This document shows positions 47,689 through 47,921 of a DNA stretch of 47,921 nt, one piece after another. How positions within the stretch are numbered: the first letter of the stretch is position 1; each line of letters opens with the position of its first letter. The notes under the pieces are model-generated. The model was given only the letters and a program-made list of their open reading frames with translations, searched no databases and was not told where the DNA came from. The position numbers were made by a program, and so were the translations under genes. Source of the DNA: Paractinoplanes rishiriensis (GTDB lineage Bacteria > Actinomycetota > Actinomycetes > Mycobacteriales > Micromonosporaceae); assembly GCF_016862375.1 (NCBI RefSeq), contig NZ_BOMV01000113.1:1-47921 (forward strand), written 5' to 3'.

Positions 47689-47921
47689 TCAGGGACGGGC
47701 GGCCGGCAGGTGTAACTCGAAGCGGCATCCACCGACGATGTTGCGCACGCCGACCCGGCCGCCGTGGGCCTCGACCAGACCGCGCACGATGGCCAGGCCG
47801 AGTCCGCCGCCGGCCCCGGTGCGGCGGTCGTCGGGGGTGCGGGCCCGTTCGCCGCGGAAGGCCACGTCGAAGACGCGGGCCAGGTCGTCGTCCTGGATGC
47901 CGCCGCAGGTGTCGGAGACAG
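47689..47921 (-). CDS. Sensor histidine kinase, C-terminal end, cut by window edge
   Basis: The last 76 or so residues of a kinase ATP-binding domain: SDTCGGIQDDDLARVFDVAF, RGERARTPDDRRTGAGGGLG, LAIVRGLVEAHGGRVGVRNI, then FELHLPAARP and a TGA at 47689-47691. D-x-C/G-x-G-I is the G1/N-terminal lid region and G-G-G-L-G-L-A-I-V the G2 box, followed by the final strand pair. G1 reads DTCGGI rather than the common DTGxGI. The 5' part lies outside the window. Confidence 0.85.
   Translation of the reverse strand, partial: VSDTCGGIQDDDLARVFDVAFRGERARTPDDRRTGAGGGLGLAIVRGLVEAHGGRVGVRNIVGGCRFELHLPAARP

Noticed and set aside
1..47921. tRNA, rRNA or riboswitch genes
   Set aside because: No tRNA-like cloverleaf, rRNA stretch or known riboswitch core was recognised on either strand; a covariance search was not possible.

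Overview
The window is high-GC actinobacterial DNA. Gene content (paired GAF-ANTAR regulators, a STAS/HATPase partner-switch protein, an AmaP/Asp23 cluster, DUF3040, SPW and PRC-barrel proteins, secreted CBM2-bearing glycosidases) suggests a soil actinomycete, most like the Micromonosporaceae. The genus cannot be fixed from the sequence alone. Both edges cut genes: a Na+/H+ antiporter on the left and a histidine kinase on the right.

Layout. 0-2.4 kb: antiporter tail, a possible Nramp remnant and a frameshifted calcium/cation exchanger. 3.1-8.7 kb: two copies of a two-gene GAF-ANTAR cassette with the same 37-base internal gap, flanked by two STAS proteins and a STAS-HATPase fusion. 9.4-12.1 kb: an ISKra4-type transposase remnant, a third STAS protein, an unidentified helical protein and a membrane protein. 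12.5-16.9 kb: NfeD and SPFH/stomatin pair, a YetF-like DUF421 protein, a channel-like protein without a K+ selectivity filter, and a desaturase missing its middle. 17.1-22.7 kb: a stress and envelope block with six Asp23/AmaP-type genes, a hibernation-factor-like protein, DUF3040, SPW, and an operon of two PRC-barrel proteins led by a 46-residue membrane peptide. 23-27.3 kb: a sigma-like protein, a frameshifted ROK sugar kinase, a decayed 6-phosphogluconate dehydrogenase gene and a DUF2254 membrane protein.

27.6-36.5 kb is a plant-polysaccharide island: an AA10 LPMO and a GH5 cellulase in one minus-strand operon, a ROK regulator, and a GH74 xyloglucanase. The cellulase promoter carries a perfect CebR-type palindrome. 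A 17-base element containing TTGACT is shared, in mirror orientation, by the cellulase and xyloglucanase promoters. An intact IS701-type element (flanked by CTAG) and an internally deleted IS5-type element each sit just outside one of these promoters. A second IS701-type transposase follows the xyloglucanase terminator.

36.6-47.9 kb: insertion-sequence debris, a 1,164-residue hybrid histidine kinase with six tandem PAS modules, an intact IS5-family transposase, and a small minus-strand mobile-element-like gene set. That set diverges from an HTH protein across a region rich in CAACAG repeats with a 26-base near-perfect palindrome. The right end holds a frameshifted membrane protein and a broken DM13-domain gene. 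Many genes carry single frameshifts. Some also have internal deletions, which argues for true decay, but sequencing or assembly error cannot be excluded for the single-base cases.
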